Shown piece by piece: positions 34,629 through 42,236 of a DNA stretch of 64,000 nucleotides. A program made the position numbers and the translations under genes. How positions within the stretch are numbered: the first letter of the stretch is position 1; each line of letters starts with the position of its first letter. The notes under the pieces are model-generated. The model ran no database searches, was not told the DNA's origin, and saw only the letters and a program-made list of their open reading frames with translations. The stretch is from Streptomyces sp. NRRL S-1022 (GTDB taxonomy: Bacteria; Actinomycetota; Actinomycetes; Streptomycetales; Streptomycetaceae). Location of the stretch: the NCBI RefSeq assembly GCF_000720135.1, contig NZ_JOIU01000011.1:124001-188000 (forward strand). Reading direction: 5' to 3'.

Positions 34629-34784
34629 CGTCCCTCACGCAGGGAATCCGGTTCTGCCCGTCGGTTTCGGCCGGGTGATCCGTTGCGGAACGCCTGGGGT
34701 ATTGGTCCCGGTTCATTTTTCACCTGATCAGGTCTGGGACCCATCCGCCCGGCGGGCAGAACCGGATTCCCTGCGTGAGGGACG
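34629..34784. mobile_element. MITE-like element with perfect 32-bp terminal inverted repeats
   Basis: Bases 34629-34660 (starting CGTCCCTCACGCAGGGAATC) are the exact reverse complement of 34753-34784, with 92 bp between them. Neither arm occurs in a recognisable transposase gene and the interior has no coding frame, so the 156-bp unit looks like a miniature non-autonomous element. No target duplication is evident in the flanks. The right arm contains the GTG used as the start of the molybdopterin oxidoreductase at 34775. Confidence 0.65.
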
Positions 34785-36406
34785 AAGAGAAGGATCAGCG
34801 AGTACGGCCAGGTCTGCCGCGTCTGGCGCTGGGTGCGCTGAGCGGGGCGCTGGCCGGCTTCGCCGCACTGGCGGTGGCCGAGCTGGTCGCGGCACCGGTG
34901 CGTCAGCAGTCCAGTCCGGTGATCGCGGTGGGCGGCGCGTCCATCGACGCCACGCCCGCCCCGGTCAAGGACTGGGCGATCCGCCACTTCGGCACCAACG
35001 ACAAGCTGGTACTGCAGCTCGGCATCCTCGGCGTGCTGGCCGTATCGGCTGTGGCGCTGGGTGTGCTGACGGTGCGGTTTCGGCGGGTCGGAGCCGCCGG
35101 GGTCCTTCTCTCCGGGGTCATCGGGGCAGCGGCTGCCGTCAGCCGGCCCAACTCCACCGGCATCGCCGACGCACTGCCCTCCATCGGGGGGGCTGCTACG
35201 GGGGCTCTGCTCCTGTACGTTCTGGTGGGCCGCCTGACCGCGGTGAGGCGATCCCCGGCGTCGGTACCCGAGCCCGTGCCGGGGGAAGCGCCGGGCGGTC
35301 TGACGGCATCCGCGGGATGGGACCGGCGAGGGTTCGTCCTGGCCGCCGCATCAGCCGCAGCTGCTTCTGCTGCTGTGGGCGCGGTCGGCCGGTCACTGAA
35401 CGCCTCACACGGCCAGGACGCGATCGCCTCACGTAACGCGCTCGTACTGCCGGCACCCGGGTCACCCGCACAACCGGTGCCCAAGAGGGCCGCACTGCGC
35501 GTCCCCGGGATCAGCCCCTTCGTCACCCCGAACAAGGATTTCTACCGGGTGGACACCGCACTGGTGGTGCCCGAAGTGGACGCCAGGACCTGGCGGCTGC
35601 GCGTCCACGGCAAGGGCGTGCGCCGCCCGGCCACCTACTCCTTCGACGACCTGCTGCACAGGGAGCTGATCGAGCGGGACATCACCCTGACCTGTGTCTC
35701 CAACGAGGTCGGCGGCCCGTATGCAGGCAACGCTCGCTGGACCGGAGTACGACTGGCCGGCCTGCTCACCGAATGCGGAGTCGAGTCACCGTCCCAAGGA
35801 GGGCGGGCGGACCAGTTGGTGGCCCGCTCGGTGGACGGCATGACGATCGGCAGCCCGGTCGAGGACGTCATGGACGGCCGGGACGCCATGCTCGCGCTCG
35901 GCATGAACGGTGAGCCGCTGCCCTTCGAACACGGCTTCCCCGTTCGTATGGTGGTCCCCGGCTTGTACGGCTTCGTGTCGGCCTGCAAGTGGATCGAGGA
36001 CATCGAGCTCACCACCTTCGATTCCTACGATCCCTACTGGGTCAAGCGGGGCTGGGCCCGCAGGGCCCCGATCAAGACCGAGTCCCGGATCGACACCCCC
36101 AAGCCCTTCGCCCGGCCCAAGGCCGGCACGGTGATGGTCGCCGGGGTCGCCTGGGCCCAGCGCCGGGGCATCGACAAGGTCGAGGTCCGTATCGACGACG
36201 GCCCCTGGCAGGAGGCCCATCTCGCCGCCGAGGACACCCGCGACACCTGGCGCCAGTGGTCGCTTCCCTGGCAGGCCACCAAAGGCGGGCACACCCTGAC
36301 CGTGCGCGCCACCGACCGGACCGGCGGAGTGCAGACCGGTAGACGCACCCGCACCATCCCCGACGGCGCCAGCGGCTGGCACTCCGTGGTCGTGACCGTC
36401 GACTGA
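34775..36406 (+). CDS. Membrane-anchored molybdopterin-dependent oxidoreductase (sulfite oxidase fold)
   Basis: 543 residues from a GTG at 34775. Membrane helices fill residues 14-155 (LALGALSGALAGFAALAVAE, LQLGILGVLAVSAVALGVLT and two more). After a linker and a further hydrophobic stretch, the sulfite-oxidase/MsrP-like molybdenum-cofactor domain starts near 240: FYRVDTALVVPEVDARTWRL, LTCVSNEVGG (Cys ligand of Mo) and HGFPVRMVVPGLYGFVSACK. A dimerisation-like domain ends the protein. Orthologues start near the first helix, so the first 12 residues may be contributed by the inserted repeat arm. It precedes the fasciclin gene in the SigK-like gene set. Confidence 0.85.
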   Translation: MRDEEKDQRVRPGLPRLALGALSGALAGFAALAVAELVAAPVRQQSSPVIAVGGASIDATPAPVKDWAIRHFGTNDKLVLQLGILGVLAVSAVALGVLTVRFRRVGAAGVLLSGVIGAAAAVSRPNSTGIADALPSIGGAATGALLLYVLVGRLTAVRRSPASVPEPVPGEAPGGLTASAGWDRRGFVLAAASAAAASAAVGAVGRSLNASHGQDAIASRNALVLPAPGSPAQPVPKRAALRVPGISPFVTPNKDFYRVDTALVVPEVDARTWRLRVHGKGVRRPATYSFDDLLHRELIERDITLTCVSNEVGGPYAGNARWTGVRLAGLLTECGVESPSQGGRADQLVARSVDGMTIGSPVEDVMDGRDAMLALGMNGEPLPFEHGFPVRMVVPGLYGFVSACKWIEDIELTTFDSYDPYWVKRGWARRAPIKTESRIDTPKPFARPKAGTVMVAGVAWAQRRGIDKVEVRIDDGPWQEAHLAAEDTRDTWRQWSLPWQATKGGHTLTVRATDRTGGVQTGRRTRTIPDGASGWHSVVVTVD

Positions 36407-36421
36407 CCACCCTCCCCCATG

Positions 36422-36444
36422 ACAAGGGTCCCGTGGCCCTTTTG
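36422..36444. terminator. Hairpin with T-run after the oxidoreductase gene
   Basis: AAGGG (36424-36428) pairs with CCCTT (36437-36441), followed by TTTG. A modest intrinsic-terminator candidate between the oxidoreductase and fasciclin genes. Confidence 0.4.
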
Positions 36445-36509
36445 CGAACCACCTTTCCGTGACAACCCCGAACGCAGCAGAACCCTGCGCGATTCGACAG
36501 GAGAACATG

Positions 36510-37172
36510 ATGAACACCCGTATCCGCCGTACCACCGGTGTCCTCGCCGCCGCTGTCGTGCTGCCCTTGGCCCTGAGTGCCTGCTCCAGCGGCAGCAGCG
36601 ACTCGGGCAAGTCCGACTCCTCCGACAAGGCGTCGGCACCGGCCACCAAGAGCAGCGACGGCATGGACGGCACGACGGAGTCCGCGAGCAGCATGAACCA
36701 GCCATTCGGCCCCGCCTGTTCCACCGTGCCGAAGAACGGTGCCGGCTCCTTCGACGGCATGGCCAAGGACCCGGTCGCCACCGCCGCCTCCAACAACCAG
36801 GCCCTGTCCACCCTCGTGAGCGCGGTGAAGAAGGCCGGCTTGGTCGACACCCTCAACAACGCCCAGAACATCACCGTGTTCGCCCCGACCGACGACGCCT
36901 TCAAGAAGATCCCGAAGGCCACTCTGGACAAGGTCCTGAACGACAAGGCCGAGCTGACGAAGATCCTCACTTACCACGTCGTCGGCCGGAAGCTCACGCC
37001 GAGGGACCTTCAGAACGGCTCCTTCGACACGCTGGAGAAGTCGAAGGTGACGGCCTCCGGCTTGGGCGAGTCCTACACGGTCAACGACGCCGCCAAGGTC
37101 GTCTGCGGCAACGTCAAGACCGCCAACGCCAACGTGTACATCATCGACACCGTGCTGATGCCGAAGAGCTGA
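36510..37172 (+). CDS. Fasciclin-domain lipoprotein (MPT70/MPT83-like)
   Basis: About 220 residues from the ATG at 36510 (ATG also at 36507; AGGAG at 36499-36503). A lipobox LALSACSS anchors it to the membrane. After a Ser-rich linker, the fasciclin (FAS1) domain spans about residues 65-220: LSTLVSAVKKAGLVDTLNNA, ITVFAPTDDAFKKIPKATLD, LTYHVVGRKLT and ANVYIIDTVLMPK. In mycobacteria the homologous secreted proteins MPT70/MPT83 are the main outputs of sigma factor K. The presence of a SigK/RskA-like pair 3 kb downstream supports the same regulation here. Confidence 0.9.
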   Translation: MNTRIRRTTGVLAAAVVLPLALSACSSGSSDSGKSDSSDKASAPATKSSDGMDGTTESASSMNQPFGPACSTVPKNGAGSFDGMAKDPVATAASNNQALSTLVSAVKKAGLVDTLNNAQNITVFAPTDDAFKKIPKATLDKVLNDKAELTKILTYHVVGRKLTPRDLQNGSFDTLEKSKVTASGLGESYTVNDAAKVVCGNVKTANANVYIIDTVLMPKS

Positions 37173-37297
37173 CGCCTGTGCGGGCCGAGGACGCACGCCA
37201 CGCCCGGTCACCTTGACGGAAGCGACCGGCCGACGCCCGGTCTTCGCGCCGTGGCATCCGCCGGCCGCCCAACGGGCAGAGCCCGCCGGATTCGAAC

Positions 37298-37341
37298 CAG
37301 AGGCTGGTCCGCAGGCCTCGGATCCTGCGGACCAGCCTCTG
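37298..37341. terminator. Perfect 17-bp stem-loop downstream of the fasciclin gene
   Basis: CAGAGGCTGGTCCGCAG (37298-37314) pairs perfectly with 37325-37341 around a 10-base loop. It is a likely transcription terminator for the fasciclin gene. Confidence 0.7.
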
Positions 37342-37355
37342 CCGGTGCCGTTCCA

Positions 37356-37379
37356 TCCGTCCGTCCGTCCGTCCGTCCG
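37356..37379. repeat. Six tandem copies of TCCG
   Basis: A perfect (TCCG)6 microsatellite lies just after the hairpin and before the decayed amine oxidase gene. Such 4-bp runs can slip; its position suggests it may sit in the former promoter or leader. Confidence 0.8.
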
Positions 37380-37396
37380 GAGAGGGATGCACCACC

Positions 37397-38455
37397 ATGG
37401 ACCGAACACGCGAACCGAGGCCGAGCGGGCCGACAGCGGATGCCGGAGACCTGCGCCGTACGGCCGTCATCGGCAGGGGGGGCGGGACCGACCGCCGCGT
37501 ACATCCGGCCCCCGCCGCCCACGACGCCACCCTCTACGAGGCCGACGACCGCCTCGGCGGCCACGCCCGCACCCACGACCTCACGGGGGTCGACGGGCGC
37601 ACGCACCGTGCGGACTCCGTTTCATCGTGCACACCCGCCGCACCTCCCGCCGGTGTGAGGGCTGCGGCCTGGAGTACGCCGGCGCCCGGGGCCCGCGCGC
37701 GCTGCCCGCCCAGCCGTACACCATCCTGCGCGGCCCCTACCTGCGGTATCGCGCTTCCACCGGGGCCACCCACCGTCTCATCGAGACGGGCGCCGACGAC
37801 ATCCTCACGCTCGGTGCCTCCCTGGCTCGGGCCGGCTTCTCGTCCTACTTCCGGGCCCACTTCATGACGCGCATGCTTTCGGTGAGCGGGTCACCGGTGT
37901 GGCGGACCGTCACGGGCGGCTCGGCAACGTGCGTCGACCGAATCGCGGCCCGCCTGCACGAGGTACGCGCCGGCACCCCCCGACGGCCCGTGGTCCGGCA
38001 TACGGACGGCGTGGACGTGACCAACGGCGACGGGACCGCTACCTTCTACGATCACGTAGTCGTCGCCGCACACCCCGATCAGGCACTGCGGCTGCTCGGC
38101 GACGCGACCTCGGACGAGAGGGAAATCCTCGGCGCCTTCCGCTACTCCCGCAACGCCCCCCTGCTCCACACCGACACCTCCCTGCTTCCGCGGACGCGCG
38201 GGGCGCGCCGCATGGAACCACTTGATGCCCACGTGCGGGGCCAGGCGCAGGCCGGGTGCGGGACAGCTACGACATGAACCGGTGGCAATGACTCGACGCC
38301 CCGTGCACACAACCGAGTCGGTCGCCTCCCAGCGCCGACTGCCCGAACCGACCACGGTTGCGCCCGCGTTCGCGGGCACCCACCACGGCTGGCGGTTCCA
38401 CGATGACGGCTGCCACAGCGGCGTCAAGGCCGCCGCCCTGGGGGTGGGGTGGTGA
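37397..38455 (+). pseudogene. FAD-dependent amine oxidase-like gene, wrecked by deletions and frameshifts
   Basis: Segments of an NAD/FAD-binding amine oxidase-type protein occur in order: RRTAVIGRGGG (damaged GxGxxG loop), ATLYEADDRLGGHARTHDLT, FIVHTRR, RRCEGCGLEYAGARG, MLSVSGSPVWRTVTGGSAT, DHVVVAAHPDQALRLLGDAT, FRYSRNAPLLHTDTSLLP and finally AFAGTHHGWRFHDDGCHSGV to a stop at 38455. At least three frame changes and several internal deletions are needed to join them. The intact family sits in SigK operons beside DUF1365 and cyclopropane synthase genes (Rv0449c type). It overlaps the DUF1365 remnant start. Confidence 0.8.
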
Positions 38456-39217
38456 CCGCCCAGTCCGCCCGGCGAGCGCCACGGTCGGGGCCGCCCGCCC
38501 TGTACCAGTGCACGATCACCCACCTGTGCCGGGCGCCCCGCCGCACCGCACCTACCTGTAGCTGATCGACCTCGACCACACGCCAGCGCTGCCTCGGCTG
38601 CTCCGGCCGCTGGCCCGCTACCGCGCCCGCGCCCGCGACCCCTTCACCGGACGTGCCCCGCCGATCCGGGACGCACTGGACGGCTTCCTGGGCGAGCACG
38701 GCATCGACCTGCAAGGCGACCGGGTGCTGATACTCTCGCTCGCCCGGATTCCCGGGCATGTCGTCAATCCGATCACCCTGTTCTGGTGTCACAGCCGCGA
38801 CGGCGGCTTGCGCTGTGCGGTGGCCGAGGTCCACAACACCTACGGCGAGCGCCACGCCTACCTGCTGCACACCGACGAGACCGGCACCGCCACCACGATC
38901 GCCATGGGCTGTTACGTGTCACCGTTCCACCCGGCCGACGGCCACCACGAGATGCGACTCCCGTCGCCCGGCGAACACCTGCGCCTGTCCGTCCGCCTCC
39001 AGCGCCCCGGCAGCTCGCCCTTCACGGCCCCGGTACACGTCACGCGCCGCGAGGCCACGGCCCCGTCCGGCTGCGCCTGGCCCTGCGTCATCCCTGGTCG
39101 GACGTACGGATCGTCAACGAGCCGGCGCCCGAGCCGTGGACGTGGTCCGTGCCGCCCGCACCGCCGGGCGTGCCGCCACGTATCCCACTGACACGGCCAC
39201 CGTCACGGTCGCCGTGA
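38452..39217 (+). pseudogene. DUF1365 protein gene, inactivated
   Basis: Starts at a GTG (38452) overlapping the amine oxidase stop. PALYQCTITHLCRAP is followed by a frame change and by RTYL then a TAG (from an expected TGG) and LIDLDHTPALPRLLRPLARY. The longest clean part reads SLARIPGHVVNPITLFWCHS, AVAEVHNTYGERHAYLLHTD and GCYVSPFHPADGHHEMRLPS, the conserved DUF1365 core. The C terminus shifts frame again (LALRHPW). In SigK operons this gene (Rv0448c type) normally precedes a cyclopropane fatty acid synthase, which is absent here. Confidence 0.8.
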
Positions 39218-39263
39218 CCGGCATCGTGTAGCGCCACGCCACCGGCCGGCCGCAAGGGCCGGC

Positions 39264-40013
39264 TCAGGACGGGATCCCGAGCAGGCCGATCGGCGCGCTG
39301 GTCGGCTGCGGCGAGCCACCAGCCGGCTCGACGGTGATCCCGACTCCCGTGGTTCCGTCCACCCGGCCCTGCATCAGGACGCTCTGGCTACGGCGGTCGG
39401 GGCGCATGAACCCGGCCGAACGCATCTTCCCGCCATCGGCGAACCACAACTGGTAGACCTTGCCCCGGGGCGGCTCCGTCATGCCCGAGGCCACGAACAC
39501 GGCCCGGTCACGGCGGGCGGAGACCACCAGGGTTCCCGTGCCGCCCGCCACCCGCACCGAGCGCGTCTTCGCATCCGGCGCGGCCAGCACCCCCGCGACC
39601 TCCTCGGCGTGCCGCTCGGCCTCGCCTGCCTGATGCACGGCTTCCCGGGCACGGTCGTACTGCCAGACCGCCGTACCCCCGAGGGCCGCGGCGGCTGCCA
39701 CACAGGCGGCCAGCGCCCACCGGGCCGGGCGAGAGCCGCGCGGCATGCGCCGTCGGACCCGCTCGACGGCCGGGGCGCCTGGGGGTACCTGTCGCACCGT
39801 GGTCACGCGTTGCAGTACCTGCTTGCGCACCGCGGGCCGGACCGGTTCGGCGGCCGCTGAGGCCAGCCGGGCAGCCGTCGCGGTGAACTCCGCGGCCTCC
39901 TGCGCACACGATGCGCAGGCGGTGAGGTGGCTCTCGAAGGCGACACGTTCGTCGTCGGGCAGTGCGTGCAGCGCGAAGGCGCCGGTCAGCGTGTGCGGAT
40001 CGGTCAGGGTCAT
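39264..40013 (-). CDS. rskA: RskA-like anti-sigma factor
   Basis: 249 residues from the ATG at 40013, overlapping the sigma gene stop by four bases (ATGA). The N-terminal anti-sigma domain has the zinc-associated H-x3-C-x2-C motif in SHLTACASCAQEAAEF. A single membrane helix (ARWALAACVAAAAALGGTAV) follows at about residues 100-120, and the extracytoplasmic RskA domain includes VFVASGMTEPPRGKVYQLWF and GITVEPAGGSPQPT. RskA proteins hold SigK inactive at the membrane until regulated proteolysis releases it. Intact and translationally coupled to the sigma gene. Confidence 0.9.
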   Translation of the reverse strand: MTLTDPHTLTGAFALHALPDDERVAFESHLTACASCAQEAAEFTATAARLASAAAEPVRPAVRKQVLQRVTTVRQVPPGAPAVERVRRRMPRGSRPARWALAACVAAAAALGGTAVWQYDRAREAVHQAGEAERHAEEVAGVLAAPDAKTRSVRVAGGTGTLVVSARRDRAVFVASGMTEPPRGKVYQLWFADGGKMRSAGFMRPDRRSQSVLMQGRVDGTTGVGITVEPAGGSPQPTSAPIGLLGIPS

Positions 40014-40594
40014 GCCGCCACCCCCAGGCAGTCGCGGAGCCGGATGAGTCCGTCGCGCAACCGGGTCTTCACCGTGCCCAGCGGCAGCGCGAGCGCCTCG
40101 GCCACCTGCCGGTAGGTCAGGCCGCGGTAGTAGGCGAGGGTGACCGCCTGGCGCTGCAGCTCGGTGAGGGTGCGCAGGCACCGGCGCACATGTTCCTGCT
40201 CCAGCCGGGTTTCCACCTGCTCGGTCACCTGGTCGTACGCGGGCGTCCGGTCCAGCAGCGCAGCCTTGGTGTCCCGGGCGGCGGCCGCTTCCACCGACCG
40301 GACCCGGTCCACCGCGCGGCGGTGGGCCAGCGTCAGGATCCAGTTCAGGGCCGTACCGCGCTCGGGCCGGTAGCGCGGGGCTGTCCGCCACACCTCCACG
40401 AGCACGTCCTGGGCCACCTCCTCCGACTGCGCCAGGTCCCGCAGCACCGCGCGGACGACGCCTAGCACGGAGCCGGCCACCGCGTCGTAGACCGCAGCGA
40501 ACGCCTCTTGGTCTCCCAGGGCCACTTCGTGCATCAATCGTTCCAGGTCAGGCCTGGACGACGGATGGGCGCCGATGTGCACGGCTTCCTTCAC
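40010..40594 (-). CDS. sigK: SigK-like ECF RNA polymerase sigma factor
   Basis: 194 residues from the GTG at 40594 (GGGAG upstream); an open extension to 40735 is not coding-like. Region 2 reads DQEAFAAVYDAVAGSVLGVV, SEEVAQDVLVEVWRTAPRYR and GTALNWILTLAHRRAVDRVR. Region 4 reads LTELQRQAVTLAYYRGLTYR, QVAEALALPLGTVKTRLRDG. Similarity and the RskA neighbour identify the SigK branch. Its natural targets in other actinobacteria are fasciclin, amine oxidase, DUF1365, DUF1295 and cyclopropane synthase genes; here only the fasciclin gene and the sigma operon itself are intact. Confidence 0.9.
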   Translation of the reverse strand: MKEAVHIGAHPSSRPDLERLMHEVALGDQEAFAAVYDAVAGSVLGVVRAVLRDLAQSEEVAQDVLVEVWRTAPRYRPERGTALNWILTLAHRRAVDRVRSVEAAAARDTKAALLDRTPAYDQVTEQVETRLEQEHVRRCLRTLTELQRQAVTLAYYRGLTYRQVAEALALPLGTVKTRLRDGLIRLRDCLGVAA

Positions 40595-41033
40595 AATGCT
40601 TCTCCCTGGGTGTGACGATCCGGAACGTCCCCGCGTAATCCGAGGCCGAATCACGTGCGGATTGGTCACCCGGCCTCCGACAGGGCTGCGGCCATCCTCG
40701 TCGTGCTCCGAACCACCAGTCCCTACCGGCCTCACCTCATGTACCTGGAGCTGCCGTAGTGCCCACCCCGGCGCGCTTCAGCTCTTCGTCCGGCTCTCCG
40801 TTGAGGCCAGCGACCCGGCCCATCCGGCTCACGAGCGCTTCCGGCAGCTCTGCGCCGAGAGCCGGGCCATGCCACACCCGGTCACACTGCCGCAGGTCTG
40901 AGGGCGCCCGCCCCGCCAACCGTTCGACGCGGTGTCGTTCCGTCGGCTGCGACCAGACGGTGACCGCCGCTCGCCGCCCCGCTGGCCATGGCCCATCCGC
41001 AAGAAGCGCGGGGCGGCGAATGCCGGACGTCGT
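40595..41033. other. Promoter region of the SigK-like operon and a convergent-side gap
   Basis: No gene recognised. Upstream of the sigma start, read leftward, CCAATCC and CTCGGATTA occur about 15 bases apart, loosely like a SigK-type promoter (family consensus CCATCC, then CCGAAT). A 12-bp stem TCGCCGCCCCGC (40971-40982) pairs with 41008-41019 and may terminate the leftward AsnC-type gene at 41034. Confidence 0.35.
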
Positions 41034-42053
41034 TCACGCCGTCGTCGGGAGGTAGGGGCCGGGTCCTTTGAGGGTGCGTTGGATGGGGGCGGTCGCTGTG
41101 TGGCGGAGGCCGGGGAGGGTTGCGACCGACTCGGTGAGGTAGCGGTAGAAGAGCTGTGGGGTCGCCACGTCAATGCTGGCGTAGAGGTTCGCCGTGCCCG
41201 TCGTGGCGGTGGCGTAGGCGACTTCGGGGTGTGCGGCGAGCGCCGCTCCCGCCTCGGCGAGGCGGGACGGGTCGATCTCCAGCCAGAGGGCGGCCCGGAA
41301 GTCCTGCTGGAGGATGTCCGGGTGGTACTCCATGTCGAAGTACAGGGCGCCGGCCGATCTGAGTTCGGTGATGCGCCGGCGCACGGTGGAGGGGGACAGG
41401 CCGGTCGCGGCGGCCAGGTCTCCCGTTGCGGCCCGCCCGTCCCGGGCCAGCAGGTCGAGTAGTTGCCGGTCGCTGTCGTCCAGGCTCACCGGTGGGGTGG
41501 CGTCCGTGGCCCGGTCCGGTGTGCCAGGGGGCGTGAGCGCCGCGACCTGCGCGGCTGTCAGCGGACCGCGCTTGTTGATCGGGCCGAGGTCGTGACCGAA
41601 GAAGACGTGCATTGAGCAGTGCGCGGACACGTCCACCACTTGTGGTGTGCGCGGCAGCTTCTGCAGGAGCGGGGACTCCTCCGGCCCGGGGCTGCGAGTG
41701 CGTACCGAGCAGGAGATCTCGGTGCCGCCCGAATTCAGGTTGACCCAGGTAGTGTCCGTACGCCGTGCCATCGCCTTCCCGAGGGAGGACGCGGCATCCG
41801 GAGTGCACCGTACGCGTACGAGCCAGACGGAGTCCCCCAACCGTAGGGGATCGGTCAGGCCGAGGACCCGGATCTTTCCGGCGGACCGCAGCCGTGCCCA
41901 GCGGCGCGCGACGGTCTGGTCGGAGATTCCGAGGACGTCGGCGATCTCCCGGAACGAGGCCCGCCCGTTGATCTGCAGCGCGTGCACGAGCTCCATGTCC
42001 TCTTCCGACAGACTGCGGTACACGTGGCCCGGGGTGTCGAGATAGGTCGCCAT
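41034..42053 (-). CDS. Lrp/AsnC-family regulator with two DNA-binding/ligand modules
   Basis: About 339 residues from the ATG at 42053 (frame open to 42080). Two AsnC-type helix-turn-helix motifs are present: LVHALQINGRASFREIADVL, GISDQTVARRWARLRSAGKI and later LDLLARDGRAATGDLAAATG, LSPSTVRRRITELRSAGAL; each is followed by a ligand-binding region. This duplicated layout is common in actinobacteria. It is divergent from the DHA2 efflux gene (42237), which it probably controls. Confidence 0.85.
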   Translation of the reverse strand: MATYLDTPGHVYRSLSEEDMELVHALQINGRASFREIADVLGISDQTVARRWARLRSAGKIRVLGLTDPLRLGDSVWLVRVRCTPDAASSLGKAMARRTDTTWVNLNSGGTEISCSVRTRSPGPEESPLLQKLPRTPQVVDVSAHCSMHVFFGHDLGPINKRGPLTAAQVAALTPPGTPDRATDATPPVSLDDSDRQLLDLLARDGRAATGDLAAATGLSPSTVRRRITELRSAGALYFDMEYHPDILQQDFRAALWLEIDPSRLAEAGAALAAHPEVAYATATTGTANLYASIDVATPQLFYRYLTESVATLPGLRHTATAPIQRTLKGPGPYLPTTA

Positions 42054-42236
42054 GGAACCCATTCTGTCGGATCCGCGCATGAAGAGCGCTCTGGCTCACG
42101 ATTTCGCCTGTGCAGGCTCGAAGCTGTTTCGCGGGATCCCCCGCCGGCCTGCTCGGCCCGCCGCGGTTCGCCCCGGCCCGATGACGGTCGGGGCCCGGTC
42201 CCGGAACACCTGCTCAACACGAACGGAGAATTCGAC

